64,000 nucleotides of DNA, from NCBI RefSeq assembly GCF_015680405.1, contig NZ_JADLJS010000019.1, positions 1 through 64,000 of the forward strand. The letters are read 5' to 3'. The notes below the pieces were generated by a model. That model ran no database searches and had not been told where the DNA came from. It saw nothing but the letters and a program-made list of their open reading frames with translations. Both the position numbers and the translations under genes were made by a program. This document shows, piece after piece, positions 41,748 through 51,095 of this stretch; within the stretch, counting starts at the first letter, position 1, and every line of letters begins with the position of its first letter. Origin of the DNA: Pseudomonas pudica. Its GTDB lineage: Bacteria; Pseudomonadota; Gammaproteobacteria; Pseudomonadales; Pseudomonadaceae.

Positions 41748-41923
41748 TAAGCGTCCGACGAACACATGTTCACTACAAGCAGGTCGAAGAACTTGCGGCG
41801 AGCAAGGGCCATGCACCCGATTTCGGTGATAGCCATCCGATATTCCTTTGGGATGCGATAGCCCGGGTTTTGGCGCCTCCCGTTGATGGTGGTAGATTGC
41901 CCGCATCAAAAAGGAGGGATTAC

Positions 41924-42256
41924 ATGCGAATTCTGATCGGTGCGATAGGGCTGGCGTTGTTGGCGGGGTGCGTGTCACCGGCGGACCTTGAGGAGAAGGG
42001 CCCTGTCCTTGATTCGCTCACGCAAAAATCGGCACGTGACTATTCGAAGTGCCTGACCCCCAAGTGGCAGGATCTCAATGCCCGAGTCGCATCGACTGAA
42101 ATTGAAAGTGGGTACCGCATTCGTTTGGATATCGATATGGTCGGCACGCCGGTAATGGCTCTTGTCGAGGAGGCCGCCGGAGGCGCCAAGGTGCGTGTGT
42201 ACATCAGGAATAGCACCTGGTCCAACTGGGTAAGCGTTGCACGCAGCTGCATATGA
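41924..42256 (+). CDS. Lipoprotein in tail operon (possible exclusion factor)
   Basis: 110 residues with a strong ribosome site (AAGGAGGG) and lipobox: MRILIGAIGLALLAG-C16. The mature part is a small beta domain with one further cysteine pair (SKC and SC at the end). Lipoproteins in tail-tip operons, such as T5 Llp or Cor-like proteins, can block the receptor used by the same phage; inferred by position only. Confidence 0.68.
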   Translation: MRILIGAIGLALLAGCVSPADLEEKGPVLDSLTQKSARDYSKCLTPKWQDLNARVASTEIESGYRIRLDIDMVGTPVMALVEEAAGGAKVRVYIRNSTWSNWVSVARSCI

Positions 42257-42274
42257 TCTAGTCCTGAAACATGA

Positions 42275-42315
42275 ACCGCCTTCGGGCGGTTTTTTATTGC
42301 CTGGAGAAAAGCATG
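42275..42315 (+). terminator. Terminator-RBS cassette 2 (before I-like gene)
   Basis: ACCGCC-TTCG-GGCGGT stem, T6, then TTGCCTGGAGAAAAGC and ATG. Nearly the same as the cassettes at 42943 and 36005. Confidence 0.82.
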
Positions 42316-42924
42316 GCTGCAATACCCGCTCATAATGAGCCAATGACAATAATCAAACTGTCTGGTCCTCTCGCCAGGCGATTCGGCAGAGTGCATCGCC
42401 GGCTTCTGGACGTAAGAAGCTTCAGAGATGCATGTAGAGCTCTCAGCGCTACGCTGCCTAGCTTTGATGAAGAAATAAAACGGCTAGATCGCCTGGGGAT
42501 GAGGTTCGCCATTTTCCGTAATGGCCAGAACGTTGGGGAGAGCGAGTTCGACCGAGGTGGTGTGCGGGAAGTACGGATAGTCCCTATTGCGGAAGGACGC
42601 AAGCGCGGAGGGACTCTTCAGACAGTCATCGGGGCAGTCTTGATCGCGACTGCATTTGTGCTGTCCTTCACGCCTTTCGCCGGTGCATCTCCGTTCCTCT
42701 ATCAGGCTGGCGCGGCCATGATGATTGGTGGCGTCATCCAGATGCTCAGCCCCCAAGCCAAGGGCCTGTCCCAAAGCGCTGCACCCGAAAACTTGGCGTC
42801 CTACGCCTTCGGCAGCGCTAAGAACACCACCGCAAGCGGCAACCCAGTCCCGATCTGCATCGGCGAGCGCCGGTGGGGCGGGGCGATCATTTCGGCCTCC
42901 ATCGAGGCACAGGACAAGGCCTAG
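42313..42924 (+). CDS. Tail assembly protein, lambda I-like
   Basis: 203 residues: IIKLSGPLARRFGRVHRRLL at the start, paired hydrophobic helices (LQTVIGAVLIATAFVLSFTP; AGAAMMIGGVIQMLSPQ), and the conserved C-terminal end SYAFGSAKNTTASGNPVPIC then GERRWGGAIISASIEAQD. Needed for tail-tip assembly around J. Confidence 0.88.
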   Translation: MAAIPAHNEPMTIIKLSGPLARRFGRVHRRLLDVRSFRDACRALSATLPSFDEEIKRLDRLGMRFAIFRNGQNVGESEFDRGGVREVRIVPIAEGRKRGGTLQTVIGAVLIATAFVLSFTPFAGASPFLYQAGAAMMIGGVIQMLSPQAKGLSQSAAPENLASYAFGSAKNTTASGNPVPICIGERRWGGAIISASIEAQDKA

Positions 42925-42942
42925 CGCCGATTCAGCGTACAA

Positions 42943-42983
42943 ACCGCCTCCGGGCGGTTTTTTGTTGCCCGGAGGAAAGCATG
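42943..42983 (+). terminator. Terminator-RBS cassette 3 (before J-like gene)
   Basis: ACCGCC-TCCG-GGCGGT stem, T6, then TTGCCCGGAGGAAAGC and ATG 42981. Confidence 0.82.
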
Positions 42984-45900
42984 GGCCCGACAGATCATCT
43001 GGACATCACCGGCGGCAAGGGTGGCGGGAGCAAACCGAAGACACCCGTCGAGGCTCCTGACAGCCTGCAGTCGACGAACATCGCCAAAATCCTGCTGGCC
43101 CTGGGTGAAGGTGAGTTCGACGGCACGCCGACTGATCGCGACATCTACCTCGACAACACGCCGATCATGGACGCCAGCGGCAACGTGAACTTCCCGGGTG
43201 TGAAGTGGGAGTGGCGCCCTGGCTCCGTCGAGCAGGACTACATCCAGGGTATTCCGTCGGTGGAGAGCGAGACCACCGTCAACGTCGAACTGCGCAGCGA
43301 CAACCCGTTCACCCGGGCGCTGAGCAACATCCAACTGTCGGCCGTGCGCGTGCGTATGTCCTGGCCGCGCCTGGCCCAGCAGGACAGCAGCGGCAACACC
43401 AATGGCTACCGCATCGAGTATGCCATCGACATTGCCACCGATGGCGGCGCGTACGTCGAGGCTCACCTGGGGGCGGTGGACGGCAAAACTACAAACGGGT
43501 ATCAGCGCTCGGTGCGGGTGAATTTGCCGGCGGCAACGTCCGGTTGGATGATGCGTGTGCGTCGAATTACCCCGAATGCCAACAGCGGTACCGTAGCTGA
43601 CACGATGACCATTGCCGGCTACACCGAGATCATCGACGAGAAGCTGCGCTACCCGAATACGGCTCTGCTCTACATCGAGTTCGACGCACAACAGTTCCAG
43701 AACATCCCGGCCGTGACTGTGAAGTGCAAGGCCAAGCGCTGGCCCGTGCCGTCCAACTACGATCCGGTGACCCGTACCTACACCGGTGTGTGGGATGGCA
43801 CCTTCAAGCAGGCTTGGACCAACAATCCGGCGTTCGTCACTTACGGCCTGTGCGTCGAGGACCGTTTTGGCTTGGGCAAGCGCATCAAGTCATGGATGGT
43901 GGACAAATGGGAGATGTACCGCATCGCCCAGTACTGCGACCAGTTGGTTTCGGATGGGCGGGGTGGCCAGGAACCGCGTTACCTGTGCGACATGAACCTG
44001 CAGGGCCGCGCCGAAGCCTGGACCCTGCTGCGCGACCTTTCGGCCATCTACCGTGGCATGGTGTACTGGGCTCACGGCTCGCTGTTCATGCAGGCGGACA
44101 TGCCGCGCGCCCAGGACATCGACTACGTGTTCACCCGAGCCAACGTCATCGACGGCGAGTTCGTGTATGGCGGGGCCGAGCGCAACACCCACTACAGCCG
44201 CGCCCTGGTCAGCTACGACAATCCGGCCAACAATTACGACACCGACGTGATTCCGGTGACCGACCTGGCACTCCAGAGACGGTACCGAGATCGTCCGGTA
44301 GAGATTTCGGCTATCGGGTGCACACGGGCCTCGGAGGCCCAGCGCCGTGGTAAGTGGGCGCTGCTGAGCAACAGTCAGGATCGCACCGTCACCTTCAAGA
44401 CTGGCATGGAAGGCCGCATCCCGCTGCCTGGCTTCGTCATCCCTGTGGCTGACGAGCTGGTGGCAGGCCGGCCTAACGGTGGTCGGATTTCGGCGGCCGC
44501 TGGCCGGGTTGTGACGCTGGACCGTGACACGCCTATCAAGGCCGGTGACCGTCTGATCCTGAACCTGCCGAACGGCACCGCCCAGGCTCGTACCGTGCAG
44601 TCCGTTTCTGGCCGCTCCGTGACGGTCACTACCGCATACAGCGTGGAGCCAGAACCCGAGTTGCAATGGGCGATCGACTATGAGGACCTGGCGGTCCAGC
44701 TGTTCCGCGTCCTGAAAACGACGCGCACCCAGGAAGGCGAGTACGAGATCACCGCCCTCGAGTTCAATCCGAGCAAGTTTGCGGCTATCGACACTGGTGC
44801 CAAGCTGGATGAGCGCCCGATCAGCATCATCCCGGTGACAACCGTGCAGCCGCCGGCCAGCGTGACGCTGACATCGGCCTATGCCGTTGACCAGGGTATC
44901 GGCGTCAACACCATGACGATCGCCTGGCCGGCAGTACAGGGCGCAATTGCTTATGACGTCGAATGGCGGAAGGACAATGGTAACTGGGTTCGAATTCAGC
45001 GTACCGGTGCGACTTCGGTCGATGTGGTAGGGATTTACGCGGGCGCTTACCTTGCCCGTGTGCGTGCAGTCAGCTCGTTCGACATTACCTCGATTTGGCG
45101 CGACTCCACGCTGACCCAGCTGAAGGGGAAAGAGGGGCTGCCGCCCGCGGTTGCATTCCTTTCCACGACACCACTCGTATACGGAACTCGTTTGAGTTGG
45201 GGCTTCCCGGCTGGCGCCGAAGACACCGAGCGGACGGAGATCTGGCAGAGCGCGACGACCAGTAGTAACGACGCCACCAAACTCGGCGACTTCGCCTATC
45301 CGCAGGCTGAGCACGAAATCCACGGTCTTGCCGCGGGCGTTTCCTTCTTCTACTGGGCGCGCCTAGTGGATCGGAGCGGGAATGTCGGTCCATGGTATCC
45401 AACTGGTGTCGGGGTGAACGGCCAAGCCAGCAGCGACCAATCGGAATACGAGGAGTACTTCAAGGACAAGATCACCAATGGCGCTCTGTATCCGGAGCTG
45501 CGGGAAGAGATCGAATTGATCTCGGGTCCGCCCACACTGGAAGGCTCTGTCGCTCAGCGAGTTGCAGCCGAAGCGACGGCGCGCACCCAGGCGATCGACG
45601 CCGAGGCGGCGGCACGCGCTCAGGGCCTGCTGGCCGAGGCCCAGGCGCGTGGCACCGCCATCACCAGCGAGGCGCAGACCCGCCAATCGGCCGATGCCGC
45701 CCTGGGTCAGCGCATTGACACCGTCACTGCCTCGGCGGGGGGGAACGCTGCTGCCATCCAGTCGGAGATCACCGCGCGCACCAATGCGGACACGGCTCTG
45801 GGGCAGCGGATCGACACCGTGGCGGCCAGCAGCGCGGCCAACTCGTCGGCAATCAGCAACGAGACCACGGCGCGAACCAATGCGGACGCGGCCCTGGCTT

Positions 45901-48653
45901 CGCAGATTGCAACAATCCGGGCCGAGTCTGGTGGGTTCGATACCGCTTTGAACTTTGGCTTTGCCGCGATCGAAGAAGGTTGGTCGGGCACCCGCTGCAG
46001 CCTGGCGGTGGAGAATGGGCGGTTGATCGCAACCAACAATGACATCAACGCTTGCCTCAACAGTCCGGTTGTGTCTATCAATGGGCGCGATCATGACCGC
46101 ATTCGCTGCAGGATCACTCGTCGAGCCGGTACCGGATGGCGCGGGCAGGTCACTTATGCGACAGCTAACCATTTCTCAAGCTCGTCCTACAGTAAAGTCA
46201 TCCCGGACCCAGGCTTGGCGGTCGGTCAGAGCATGGTGCTGGAGTGGGACATGTCGCAGCTGACTGTCGGCGGGTCCGACTGGTCGGACAGCACGATCAC
46301 CAGGTTTTACCTGTGGCTTAGCGCGTCAGCTGGTGATGTGTTCGAAATCGACTGGATCGCTGTGGGCCAGATCGCGCCCTCGGCGTCCGTGGCCTCCGTT
46401 GTGGAGGAGCGCACCGCCCGGATCAGTGGTGATGAGGTGAACGCTTCGGCCATCATGGGCGTAAGCAGCAGCTTGCAGACCACAAACGGAAACGTGACGG
46501 CTGCGCAGCAGGCTGCCCAAGCGGCATCCGACAAGGCCGGCGGCAAAGGGGAGGTGATCTACAGCAGCACCGAGCCGGCAACGGATAAGCGCCTGGCGCA
46601 GAACCTGTGGATCGATACCACGGGGGCGGCGAACACACCGAAGCGCTGGACCGGGTCCGCCTGGGTTGCGGTAACCGACAAGGTGGCCACCGATGCGGCA
46701 GCAGCTGCCGCTAGTGCGCTCGCTCAAGTTGCGGCCAAAGCTGACGCCTCTGCGTTGCAGGCGTTGCAAACCGCAGTCACCAACCAAGGCAACACGCTGA
46801 CTGCCCAGGGCACCTCGCTCACTCAGATCAAGGCGTCCATCGGTCAGCAACCTGACAACCTGATCCTGCGTGGCAGTTTCGAGGATGGCCTGACTGACCC
46901 TTGGACCGGTGATGCCCGGATAACAAATGTCTCGGCGCATCCCTCCGCCGGCAAAGGCGTGTCGTTCTATACGAACAGCTTCTGCGGGGCGGCAGCAAAC
47001 GTAGTGACTGCTGGCGGCGAGCAGTTCGACCTGTCGGCAGATATCTGGCCGGGCTACATGACCGCTGGCCAAACTGCCCGGCTGCAGATGCAGTTCTTTG
47101 ACAAGGCCGGGACCAACTTGGGCTATTTCAACGCATTCTCGATAGTGGCTGCGGCGACAGGATTCAAGTCTCACGCCGGGCGCATTACTGCGCCGGCGGG
47201 AGCCGTATCGGCGCGGTTTTTAACCCGTACTGAACCGGCGGACGGCACAGGTCGATCGCTGTGGTGCAACATCGTCGCGCGCCGCGTCACCGCTGCCGAT
47301 ACAGCGAACGCGGATGCCATCAGCACCCTCGGCGCGAGTGTCACCCAGCAAGGCAACATGCTGACCAGCCAGGGCCAGGCTCTGACGCAACTGCAAAGCA
47401 GCGTCGGAGGAATTGGGGGGAACGGCGCCAATCTGCTCGACATTGCCTACAGCTGGTTGACTTCGGCCGCGTTGCCAGTCACTGGGGGCGCGTTGTTGAC
47501 CAAGACTGGGGTGGCGGTGCCCGAGGCTGACTCCGGGTTCGGCTACTCCCTGGAGGCAGACACCGACAGCCTGTTTTCGTACATCGTGCTAGCTCCGACC
47601 AACAATCCGGCGGCCTTCAACATCCGGGTTGAACCTGGTGTTTACCTTGTGTCGATGCATGTGAAAGGCGGCACGTCCGGCTCAATGATGGTCAACCTGT
47701 ACAACGGAGTGACCTCTCGATCGGCGACCCAGCCGTATACCACCGAGCGTACGCGCATCACGTTCCCAATCACCATCACGGAAAGCGGCAAGGTCGGTCT
47801 ACTGATCTACCCGAACCGGCATGCAGCGCCAAGCGCCTCGATGGTGGTGGACTCGATCATGGTCGAAAAGCGGGTCGGAGAGAGCAACACCCCGTCACCG
47901 TTTGTCGCTGGGCCTAGCGCTCGGGCGGTCACCGCTCAGGCTACTGCGATCAGCCAGATGGACACGGTTGTGAAGCAGCAGGGCACGGCCATAACCGCGC
48001 AGGCCAGTCGCCTGGATGGGCTTTATGTCCAGGTGAACCCGGAAATGGAGGGTGATGCGTCCGGCCTGGCTGGCGCCGCGGGTGGTCTGGTGGGTGTCTG
48101 GACTGAGCAATCGGCCCGGATCGAGGACGGTATCGCTATGGGGCGGCAGGTTGAAACGGTCCAAGCGCAGATGGGCCAGACCAATGCGTCGGTCCAGCAG
48201 GTCAGCGAGGTCATGGCTGACATCAACGGCAGGGTGTCGGCTCAAACCACGCTGAAGGTCGAGACAAACCAGGGCGGCCGCAAGGTCGTCTCGGGCATCG
48301 CGATCGGTAGCAATGGGGAGGAGGGCGAGATCCTGCTGATGGCCCAACGCCTAGCGATTATCGACAGCCTGAATGGCCAGACGATCCTGCCGTTCGTAGT
48401 CGAAGGCGGACAGGTGTTCATCAACCAGGCGGTGATCAATACCGCGTTCATCCAGCAGATTGTAGCCGGGATGACGATTCGATCTGCTGCGCTGAACGCC
48501 CAAGGTCTCCCACTGCTGGAAATCAACTTCGCTGCGGGCACGTTTACGCTGCGGGGCCAGGATGCTCAGGGCTCCACGCTGCTGAACAATGGAGGACTCT
48601 ATGTGTACGACGTGAATGGCGTTGAACGTGTTGCGGTTGGGAGGCTTACCTGA
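42981..48653 (+). CDS. Host specificity protein, lambda J-like
   Basis: 1890 residues. N-terminal core shared with lambda J (GGSKPKTPVEAPDSLQSTNI, ILLALGEGEFDG, WTNNPAFVTYGLCVEDRFGL), two fibronectin-like repeats (about 620-780), a long alanine-rich helical repeat region (860-1000, repeated QRIDTVTA/TARTNADTALG units), carbohydrate-binding-like beta domains (1000-1130, 1290-1400, 1470-1600) and a C-terminal DUF1983-like part (LKVETNQGGRKVVSGIAIGS). It forms the central fibre and selects the receptor. Unusually long compared with lambda J (1132). Confidence 0.92.
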   Translation: MGPTDHLDITGGKGGGSKPKTPVEAPDSLQSTNIAKILLALGEGEFDGTPTDRDIYLDNTPIMDASGNVNFPGVKWEWRPGSVEQDYIQGIPSVESETTVNVELRSDNPFTRALSNIQLSAVRVRMSWPRLAQQDSSGNTNGYRIEYAIDIATDGGAYVEAHLGAVDGKTTNGYQRSVRVNLPAATSGWMMRVRRITPNANSGTVADTMTIAGYTEIIDEKLRYPNTALLYIEFDAQQFQNIPAVTVKCKAKRWPVPSNYDPVTRTYTGVWDGTFKQAWTNNPAFVTYGLCVEDRFGLGKRIKSWMVDKWEMYRIAQYCDQLVSDGRGGQEPRYLCDMNLQGRAEAWTLLRDLSAIYRGMVYWAHGSLFMQADMPRAQDIDYVFTRANVIDGEFVYGGAERNTHYSRALVSYDNPANNYDTDVIPVTDLALQRRYRDRPVEISAIGCTRASEAQRRGKWALLSNSQDRTVTFKTGMEGRIPLPGFVIPVADELVAGRPNGGRISAAAGRVVTLDRDTPIKAGDRLILNLPNGTAQARTVQSVSGRSVTVTTAYSVEPEPELQWAIDYEDLAVQLFRVLKTTRTQEGEYEITALEFNPSKFAAIDTGAKLDERPISIIPVTTVQPPASVTLTSAYAVDQGIGVNTMTIAWPAVQGAIAYDVEWRKDNGNWVRIQRTGATSVDVVGIYAGAYLARVRAVSSFDITSIWRDSTLTQLKGKEGLPPAVAFLSTTPLVYGTRLSWGFPAGAEDTERTEIWQSATTSSNDATKLGDFAYPQAEHEIHGLAAGVSFFYWARLVDRSGNVGPWYPTGVGVNGQASSDQSEYEEYFKDKITNGALYPELREEIELISGPPTLEGSVAQRVAAEATARTQAIDAEAAARAQGLLAEAQARGTAITSEAQTRQSADAALGQRIDTVTASAGGNAAAIQSEITARTNADTALGQRIDTVAASSAANSSAISNETTARTNADAALASQIATIRAESGGFDTALNFGFAAIEEGWSGTRCSLAVENGRLIATNNDINACLNSPVVSINGRDHDRIRCRITRRAGTGWRGQVTYATANHFSSSSYSKVIPDPGLAVGQSMVLEWDMSQLTVGGSDWSDSTITRFYLWLSASAGDVFEIDWIAVGQIAPSASVASVVEERTARISGDEVNASAIMGVSSSLQTTNGNVTAAQQAAQAASDKAGGKGEVIYSSTEPATDKRLAQNLWIDTTGAANTPKRWTGSAWVAVTDKVATDAAAAAASALAQVAAKADASALQALQTAVTNQGNTLTAQGTSLTQIKASIGQQPDNLILRGSFEDGLTDPWTGDARITNVSAHPSAGKGVSFYTNSFCGAAANVVTAGGEQFDLSADIWPGYMTAGQTARLQMQFFDKAGTNLGYFNAFSIVAAATGFKSHAGRITAPAGAVSARFLTRTEPADGTGRSLWCNIVARRVTAADTANADAISTLGASVTQQGNMLTSQGQALTQLQSSVGGIGGNGANLLDIAYSWLTSAALPVTGGALLTKTGVAVPEADSGFGYSLEADTDSLFSYIVLAPTNNPAAFNIRVEPGVYLVSMHVKGGTSGSMMVNLYNGVTSRSATQPYTTERTRITFPITITESGKVGLLIYPNRHAAPSASMVVDSIMVEKRVGESNTPSPFVAGPSARAVTAQATAISQMDTVVKQQGTAITAQASRLDGLYVQVNPEMEGDASGLAGAAGGLVGVWTEQSARIEDGIAMGRQVETVQAQMGQTNASVQQVSEVMADINGRVSAQTTLKVETNQGGRKVVSGIAIGSNGEEGEILLMAQRLAIIDSLNGQTILPFVVEGGQVFINQAVINTAFIQQIVAGMTIRSAALNAQGLPLLEINFAAGTFTLRGQDAQGSTLLNNGGLYVYDVNGVERVAVGRLT

Positions 48654-49702
48654 TGGCTGCTCTATATGGGCTGAGGACGAAGGATGCATCCTCAAGGGTG
48701 ACACTCGACACCGCAAGCACGCCAATCCGCTCCCTCAAGATGCTACAGGTAACTTGTGACGGTAGCTTTGAGCAGACCTTTTCGATACCAGAAATCAAAA
48801 GTGACTCTTTTGTGGTGGTGGACCGGTTGGCGCCGGCATCGAGCCCGACGACTAACTGGTCTCCACAGGCCTGGTACTCGCCTGGGCTTCTTACAATTCG
48901 ACGTGGGTTCAACGAGACGTGGCAGGTTCTGGTCTTGTCGAGCGGTGGAGCCCCATTTACAGCAGTTGGTCAGTATGGGGTGCGATCGGTAAACAATAAC
49001 ATCCAATCACAAATCGACTCGGTTAATCGGGTCTTGAATGTTATGTATCAAGGTTCTTTTACCTTTCCATCGTGGGCGAACAGGGATCAGCCGTTCCTCA
49101 ATGGATATGATTTTCCGACGCCGATAACGACATATGAACGTCCGCTTGTTTTCGTGAACGGCCCTGGGCATTTGATGCTCTCGAACTTTTATGTGTTGGG
49201 GCAGCCAGGCAACTGGACTGGCTGGCGAGTCGCCAAATACATGCACTCTGACTTTGGGCCCGTATGGCTGGAAGCCATGCAGGTGGACTGGTTCGTGGGC
49301 AGCTATTCAGCCAGTCCGGTGTCTGTCGGAGCGTATGGCGCCACAGTGAGTGATGCATCGGGGGTGGACATATTCACATCCACAAACAACATTGTTCGCT
49401 TAAACAGCCAGCCGACAACCACCTCTTTCATAGTGGCGGGAAGCCCAATTGTTGGTGCCGGATATTATGCGGCTAGTTGTCAGATGCCCTGGACTAACAA
49501 TGTGGGTGACTACTTTCTGGCTAATGCATTACTTTCGCCAACGTACGTTCCTGCAGGAACTACAAGTCCATGGCTAGCCACTATTGCGGGCTTCTTGAAC
49601 GGGCGACGCGATATGTTACAGGCCTATACCGAGAACTACGGCGCAATCAACCCAGTTGATCCAAACGGGCGAACGTTGTTCGCAGCCCGACCTACTCTTT
49701 AG
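48653..49702 (+). CDS. Tail-tip accessory protein, possible receptor-binding
   Basis: 349 residues, start overlapping the J stop by one base. Beta-rich, aromatic, with many S, T and N; VTCDGSFEQTFSIPEIKSDS, SNFYVLGQPGNWTGWRV and a C terminus FAARPTL. Codon use is more AT-rich than J, suggesting exchange. Its position after J suggests a distal fibre or tip component. No family recognised. Confidence 0.62.
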   Translation: MAALYGLRTKDASSRVTLDTASTPIRSLKMLQVTCDGSFEQTFSIPEIKSDSFVVVDRLAPASSPTTNWSPQAWYSPGLLTIRRGFNETWQVLVLSSGGAPFTAVGQYGVRSVNNNIQSQIDSVNRVLNVMYQGSFTFPSWANRDQPFLNGYDFPTPITTYERPLVFVNGPGHLMLSNFYVLGQPGNWTGWRVAKYMHSDFGPVWLEAMQVDWFVGSYSASPVSVGAYGATVSDASGVDIFTSTNNIVRLNSQPTTTSFIVAGSPIVGAGYYAASCQMPWTNNVGDYFLANALLSPTYVPAGTTSPWLATIAGFLNGRRDMLQAYTENYGAINPVDPNGRTLFAARPTL

Positions 49703-49713
49703 CAAGGAATGAT

Positions 49714-50199
49714 ATGGCCAAGCAAACTATCAACCTCGGCACCGCACCCAGCGGTGCTGGCGGGGATGACCGCCGGAGCGCCTGGTTGAAAGCTATCAAC
49801 AACTTCAACGAGCTCTACAGCGCCTTGGGAGCGCCCGCCAATGGAGCAATTCCGGCAGGTATCGCTGCAGCAGCACCGATCATGGGGGACCCGGCAGCCG
49901 GAGCACTTATGCGATCAGGCTCAAATACCAATGGCTACTACTTCCAGTTCGCCAGCGGCCTACTGATCTGTGTTGCGACGTTCACCGGCTATTCCGCCAA
50001 CGTGGTGAAGAACGTGACTTGGCCATTCGCTTTTCAGGCCAGTACTAATGTCGGGTTAGGTGTCTCGAACGTGCCAGTCACTGGGTACGACAATTCATCA
50101 CCGACTGCGTGGGCCACTCCTAGCGGGGCGGCGTTCATCTCTAGCGTCACCCGTGCACAAAACGTCGTGTCGCTCACTGGCACTGGCTGGTGGAAATAG
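49714..50199 (+). CDS. Short tail fibre-like protein
   Basis: 161 residues. The N terminus (KQTINLGTAPSGAGGDDRRS then WLKAINNFNELYSALGA) is the conserved attachment segment of Pseudomonas phage tail fibres; the C-terminal part is a small beta domain (GYYFQFASGLLICVATF, SLTGTGWWK). Followed by a fibre assembly chaperone gene. Confidence 0.75.
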   Translation: MAKQTINLGTAPSGAGGDDRRSAWLKAINNFNELYSALGAPANGAIPAGIAAAAPIMGDPAAGALMRSGSNTNGYYFQFASGLLICVATFTGYSANVVKNVTWPFAFQASTNVGLGVSNVPVTGYDNSSPTAWATPSGAAFISSVTRAQNVVSLTGTGWWK

Positions 50200-50207
50200 G
50201 GGCATTC

Positions 50208-50792
50208 ATGATCATCAAACTTACACCCCAGGAAATGTACCCGCCGCAGCAGCTCGCTGTATGGAAGAACGGCGAGCAGCTCAACATCAACGGTTTGACG
50301 ATTGACTTGGCCAACTTGGTGGACGGGGCTTCACTGCCGGCCAACGCTATCGGCTCGGCATGGGTAGCTGGGCCCATCCAGCGTGTTGGCGGACAAGTGG
50401 TGCTGACTCTTTTCTTCCCGAATAGTCCTGAGTCAACCGAAGCCGAGCGCTTCCCTCGCGACCTGGTAGATGTTCCCGACGGGCGCGTCGCTCTGCCCGG
50501 CAAGGCGGTCGAGGAACATTTCCCGACCCTTGGCTTCGCTCAGATCGACTGGAGCCTGATGCAGACCCCAGCCCAACAGGCTGAGGCGCTGGCGCTCACG
50601 ACTATTGCCCAGCTCCGCAGGGAAGCTGACCAGGCCGTAGCGCCGTTGGCCGATGCCGTGGCCCTGGGGATGGCCAGCGAGGCGGAGGCGAAAAAACTCA
50701 CGGACTGGCAACGGTTCCGCGTACTGCTCAACCGAGTGCCAGAACAGGCTGGCTGGCCGACTGATATCGACTGGCCTGTACCACCGGCCTGA
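50208..50792 (+). CDS. Tail fibre assembly chaperone
   Basis: 194 residues from ATG 50208. A C-terminal helical region (EALALTTIAQLRREADQAVA, KKLTDWQRFRVLLNRV, WPTDIDWPVPP) is characteristic of Caudo_TAP tail fibre assembly proteins. It would fold the fibre coded just upstream. Confidence 0.82.
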   Translation: MIIKLTPQEMYPPQQLAVWKNGEQLNINGLTIDLANLVDGASLPANAIGSAWVAGPIQRVGGQVVLTLFFPNSPESTEAERFPRDLVDVPDGRVALPGKAVEEHFPTLGFAQIDWSLMQTPAQQAEALALTTIAQLRREADQAVAPLADAVALGMASEAEAKKLTDWQRFRVLLNRVPEQAGWPTDIDWPVPPA

Positions 50793-50813
50793 CTCGCAGC
50801 AACACCCAACTCA

Positions 50814-50855
50814 ACCGCCGCCTGGCGGTATTTTTTTGCCCGGAGAAAACCCATG
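50814..50855 (+). terminator. Terminator-RBS cassette 4
   Basis: ACCGCC-GCCT-GGCGGT stem, then ATTTTTTTGCCCGGAGAAAA and ATG 50853. Confidence 0.8.
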
Positions 50856-51071
50856 CCTTTCATCGTCATCAACAGCAGCAACAACTTTGACCCGATCCAC
50901 CAGAACGAGTACGCGACCGAGCAGGTGGCGGATGCCGCAGCCCGCAAGCTGCTGGAGGAGCAGCCAACTGCAATCGTCCGCACCGCACAGGTACTAAAGC
51001 GCTATTCCGCCAAGGTCACCGTGTCCGTGGAGGAGGCTGCAGAGCAGCCAGTACAAGAGGTCGTTGAATGA
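50853..51071 (+). CDS. Small phage hypothetical protein
   Basis: 72 residues: FIVINSSNNFDPIHQNEYAT, a helical middle and an acidic tail. Behind a terminator-RBS cassette, so it behaves as a separate unit at the end of the fibre genes. No family recognised. Confidence 0.62.
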   Translation: MPFIVINSSNNFDPIHQNEYATEQVADAAARKLLEEQPTAIVRTAQVLKRYSAKVTVSVEEAAEQPVQEVVE

Positions 51072-51095
51072 GTACTCCAGTAATAGAAGTTATTG

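Noticed and set aside
43890..45323. 477-residue minus-strand open frame
   Set aside because: Antisense to the J-like gene.
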